Positions 62,682 to 64,000 of a stretch of 64,000 nucleotides of DNA are shown piece by piece. The notes below the pieces were generated by a model. It searched no databases. It saw nothing but the letters and a program-made list of their open reading frames with translations, and was not told the DNA's origin. Numbering within the stretch: the first letter of the stretch is position 1; each line of letters opens with the position of its first letter. The position numbers and the translations under genes were made by a program. This DNA is from AP-15 sp963832875 (lineage in GTDB: Bacteria; Pseudomonadota; Alphaproteobacteria; ATCC43930; CGMCC-115725). The DNA is taken from contig CAWHWB010000005.1 in assembly GCA_963832875.1 (NCBI GenBank), positions 186,001 to 250,000 on the forward strand, in the 5' to 3' direction.

Positions 62682-63974
62682 ATGCCTCGCCATATCAAAT
62701 CCGCTGCGCTGGGCGGGACCCAGGACGAGACCGATGCCAAGATCCGCGGCACCGTTGAGGGCATCATCGCCGATGTGCGCGCTCGCGGCGACGCGGCGCT
62801 GCGCGAACTTAGCGAGCGGTTTGACAAATGGTCGCCGCCGAGCTTCCGCCTCAGCGCTGACGAGATCGGCGCGCTCGTCGCTAAGGTGTCGCCGCAGACC
62901 ATCGACGACATCAAATTCGCTCAGGCCCAGATCCGCAATTTTGCCGAGATCCAGCGCGCCTCGTTGAGGGATGTCGAGGTCGAGACCCTGTCCGGCGTGG
63001 TGCTCGGCCATCGCCATATCCCGGTCGGTCGGGTCGGCTGCTATGTGCCGGGCGGGCGCTACCCGATGGTCGCCTCGGCGCACATGTCGATCGTCACCGC
63101 CAAGGTCGCGGGCGTCGGCCACATCACCGCCTGCACTCCGCCGAACCAGGGCGGCCCGCATCCCGAGACGATCGCGGCGATGCATCTGGGCGGCGCCGAC
63201 GAGATCCACGTGCTGGGCGGGGTCCAGGCGGTGGCGGCGATGGCCCTCGGCACCGATACTTTCCAGCCGGTAGACATGCTGGTCGGCCCCGGCAACGCCT
63301 ATGTCGCCGAGGCCAAGCGCCAGCTCTACGGCAAGGTCGGCATCGATCTGTTCGCCGGGCCGACCGAGATCCTGGTCATCGCCGACGACACCGCCGATGC
63401 CGAGATGTGCGCCACCGATCTGTTGGGCCAGGCCGAGCACGGGCCGACCTCGCCGGCGATCCTGCTGACCACCTCGGACAAGCTCGCCCACGCCACGATC
63501 GCCGAAATCGCGCGGCAGTTGACCGTGCTGCCGACTGCTGATGTCGCGGGCGTCGCCTGGCGCGATTACGGCGAAATCATCCTGTGCGCCGACGACGACG
63601 AGATGGCCGCCGAGGCCGACCATATCGCCGCCGAGCATGTCGAGGTGCTGACCCGCGAGCCGCGCCGGTGGCTCGACCGGCTGCACAATTACGGTGCGCT
63701 GTTTCTCGGGCCCGAGACCAACGTCGCCTATGGCGACAAGGTGATCGGCACCAACCACACGCTGCCGACCAAGGGTGCCGCGCGCTACACCGGCGGGTTG
63801 TGGGTCGGCAAGTTTCTGAAGACCTGCACGTATCAGCAGGTCAAAACGCCCGAAGCCAGCGCCATGATCGGCGAATATTGCAGCCGGCTCTGCGCCATCG
63901 AGCGCTTCTGGGGCCACAAGGAGCAGGCCGATCTGCGCGTCCGCCGCTACGGCCGCAAAAACGCCGCGGAGTAA
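62682..63974 (+). CDS. Histidinol dehydrogenase-family protein, HpsN-like
   Basis: The fold and motifs are those of HisD: VGRVGCYVPGGRYPMVASAH, PGNAYVAEAKRQLYG, QAEHGPTSPAILL (zinc Gln/His) and AAEHVEVLTREPRR (catalytic Glu-His). However, TNHTLPTKGAARYTGGLWVG followed by KFLKTCTYQ is the pattern of the HpsN branch, (2R)-3-sulfolactate/sulfopropanediol dehydrogenase, not of biosynthetic HisD (GPNHVLPTxGTARF). ATG 62682 is fixed by GGAGG upstream. Length 430 aa, complete. No his genes are adjacent. An NAD-linked oxidation of a small alcohol such as dihydroxypropanesulfonate is inferred. Confidence 0.85.
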   Translation: MPRHIKSAALGGTQDETDAKIRGTVEGIIADVRARGDAALRELSERFDKWSPPSFRLSADEIGALVAKVSPQTIDDIKFAQAQIRNFAEIQRASLRDVEVETLSGVVLGHRHIPVGRVGCYVPGGRYPMVASAHMSIVTAKVAGVGHITACTPPNQGGPHPETIAAMHLGGADEIHVLGGVQAVAAMALGTDTFQPVDMLVGPGNAYVAEAKRQLYGKVGIDLFAGPTEILVIADDTADAEMCATDLLGQAEHGPTSPAILLTTSDKLAHATIAEIARQLTVLPTADVAGVAWRDYGEIILCADDDEMAAEADHIAAEHVEVLTREPRRWLDRLHNYGALFLGPETNVAYGDKVIGTNHTLPTKGAARYTGGLWVGKFLKTCTYQQVKTPEASAMIGEYCSRLCAIERFWGHKEQADLRVRRYGRKNAAE

Positions 63975-64000
63975 GTCAGGCGCGACCGCGCGGGAAGATC

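Noticed and set aside
62682..63974. Histidine biosynthesis gene hisD
   Set aside because: The C-terminal TNHTLPTKGAARYTGGLWVG pattern and the lack of his neighbours point to the HpsN-like branch.
1..64000. tRNA genes, CRISPR arrays, complete insertion sequences
   Set aside because: Intergenic regions were read for tRNA T-loop motifs, regularly spaced repeats and transposase motifs; none was found.

Overview
The window is a GC-rich stretch of an alphaproteobacterial chromosome, probably an uncultured or environmental Rhodospirillales-like lineage. The evidence is the order of the division/cell-wall (dcw) cluster, the RNase P RNA gene upstream of mraZ, a GluQ-type synthetase, the argH-lptM-lysA arrangement and a SUV3-like helicase. 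Order-level placement is inference. No rRNA, tRNA, CRISPR array or complete transposon was recognised.

Layout. (1) 1-18520, minus strand: the dcw cluster, read rightwards to leftwards as mraZ, rsmH, ftsL, ftsI, murE, murF, mraY, ftsW, murG, murC, murB, ddl, ftsQ, ftsA, ftsZ, lpxC (cut by the window edge). Most genes overlap by 4 nt. murD, normally between mraY and ftsW, is absent. A five-box MraZ operator overlaps the start of the operon. (2) 18898-20083: a small ribbon-helix-helix-like gene and rnpB with a promoter whose predicted start matches the RNA 5' end. (3) 20187-30565: an accessory region with a secreted beta-helix protein, an EamA transporter, a metallo-amidohydrolase, a DHA2 transporter, an NHL-repeat protein, a GIY-YIG nuclease next to a REP-like repeat, a CmcJ-like oxygenase homologue, DUF1127 small proteins opposite a LysR regulator, a PEP-CTERM protein and a CHRD protein. 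(4) 31112-35661: a glycosyltransferase/glucosidase pair, a secreted C13-like peptidase and a GYD protein. (5) 35658-42342: a marR-emrA-emrB efflux operon followed upstream by two more EmrB paralogues in tandem. (6) 42694-44690: three unassigned genes, the last with a phage tail-like motif. (7) 44687-56754: housekeeping genes gluQ, an esterase, tlpA, argH, lptM, lysA, a TIGR02302 protein, a DUF882 peptidase, a SUV3-like helicase, an S4 protein and a uracil-DNA glycosylase. (8) 56825-63974: a DctP-like protein coupled to an SDR dehydrogenase, an MFS transporter, a class III cyclase with TPRs and a HisD-family dehydrogenase resembling sulfopropanediol dehydrogenase HpsN.

A recurring feature is that several conserved genes (lpxC, murB, the amidohydrolase twice, a DHA2 transporter, the NHL gene, GIY-YIG, gluQ twice, TIGR02302) are broken by frameshifts that are each repaired by removing one base. 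This one-directional pattern points to insertion errors in the assembly rather than gene decay. The coordinates below give the full repaired spans.

How the genes work together: the dcw block supplies lipid II synthesis, septal peptidoglycan synthesis and the Z-ring, with lpxC adding lipid A control. lysA and the DNPR-type MurE agree with a meso-diaminopimelate peptidoglycan. The accessory blocks look like independent metabolic, efflux and surface modules.
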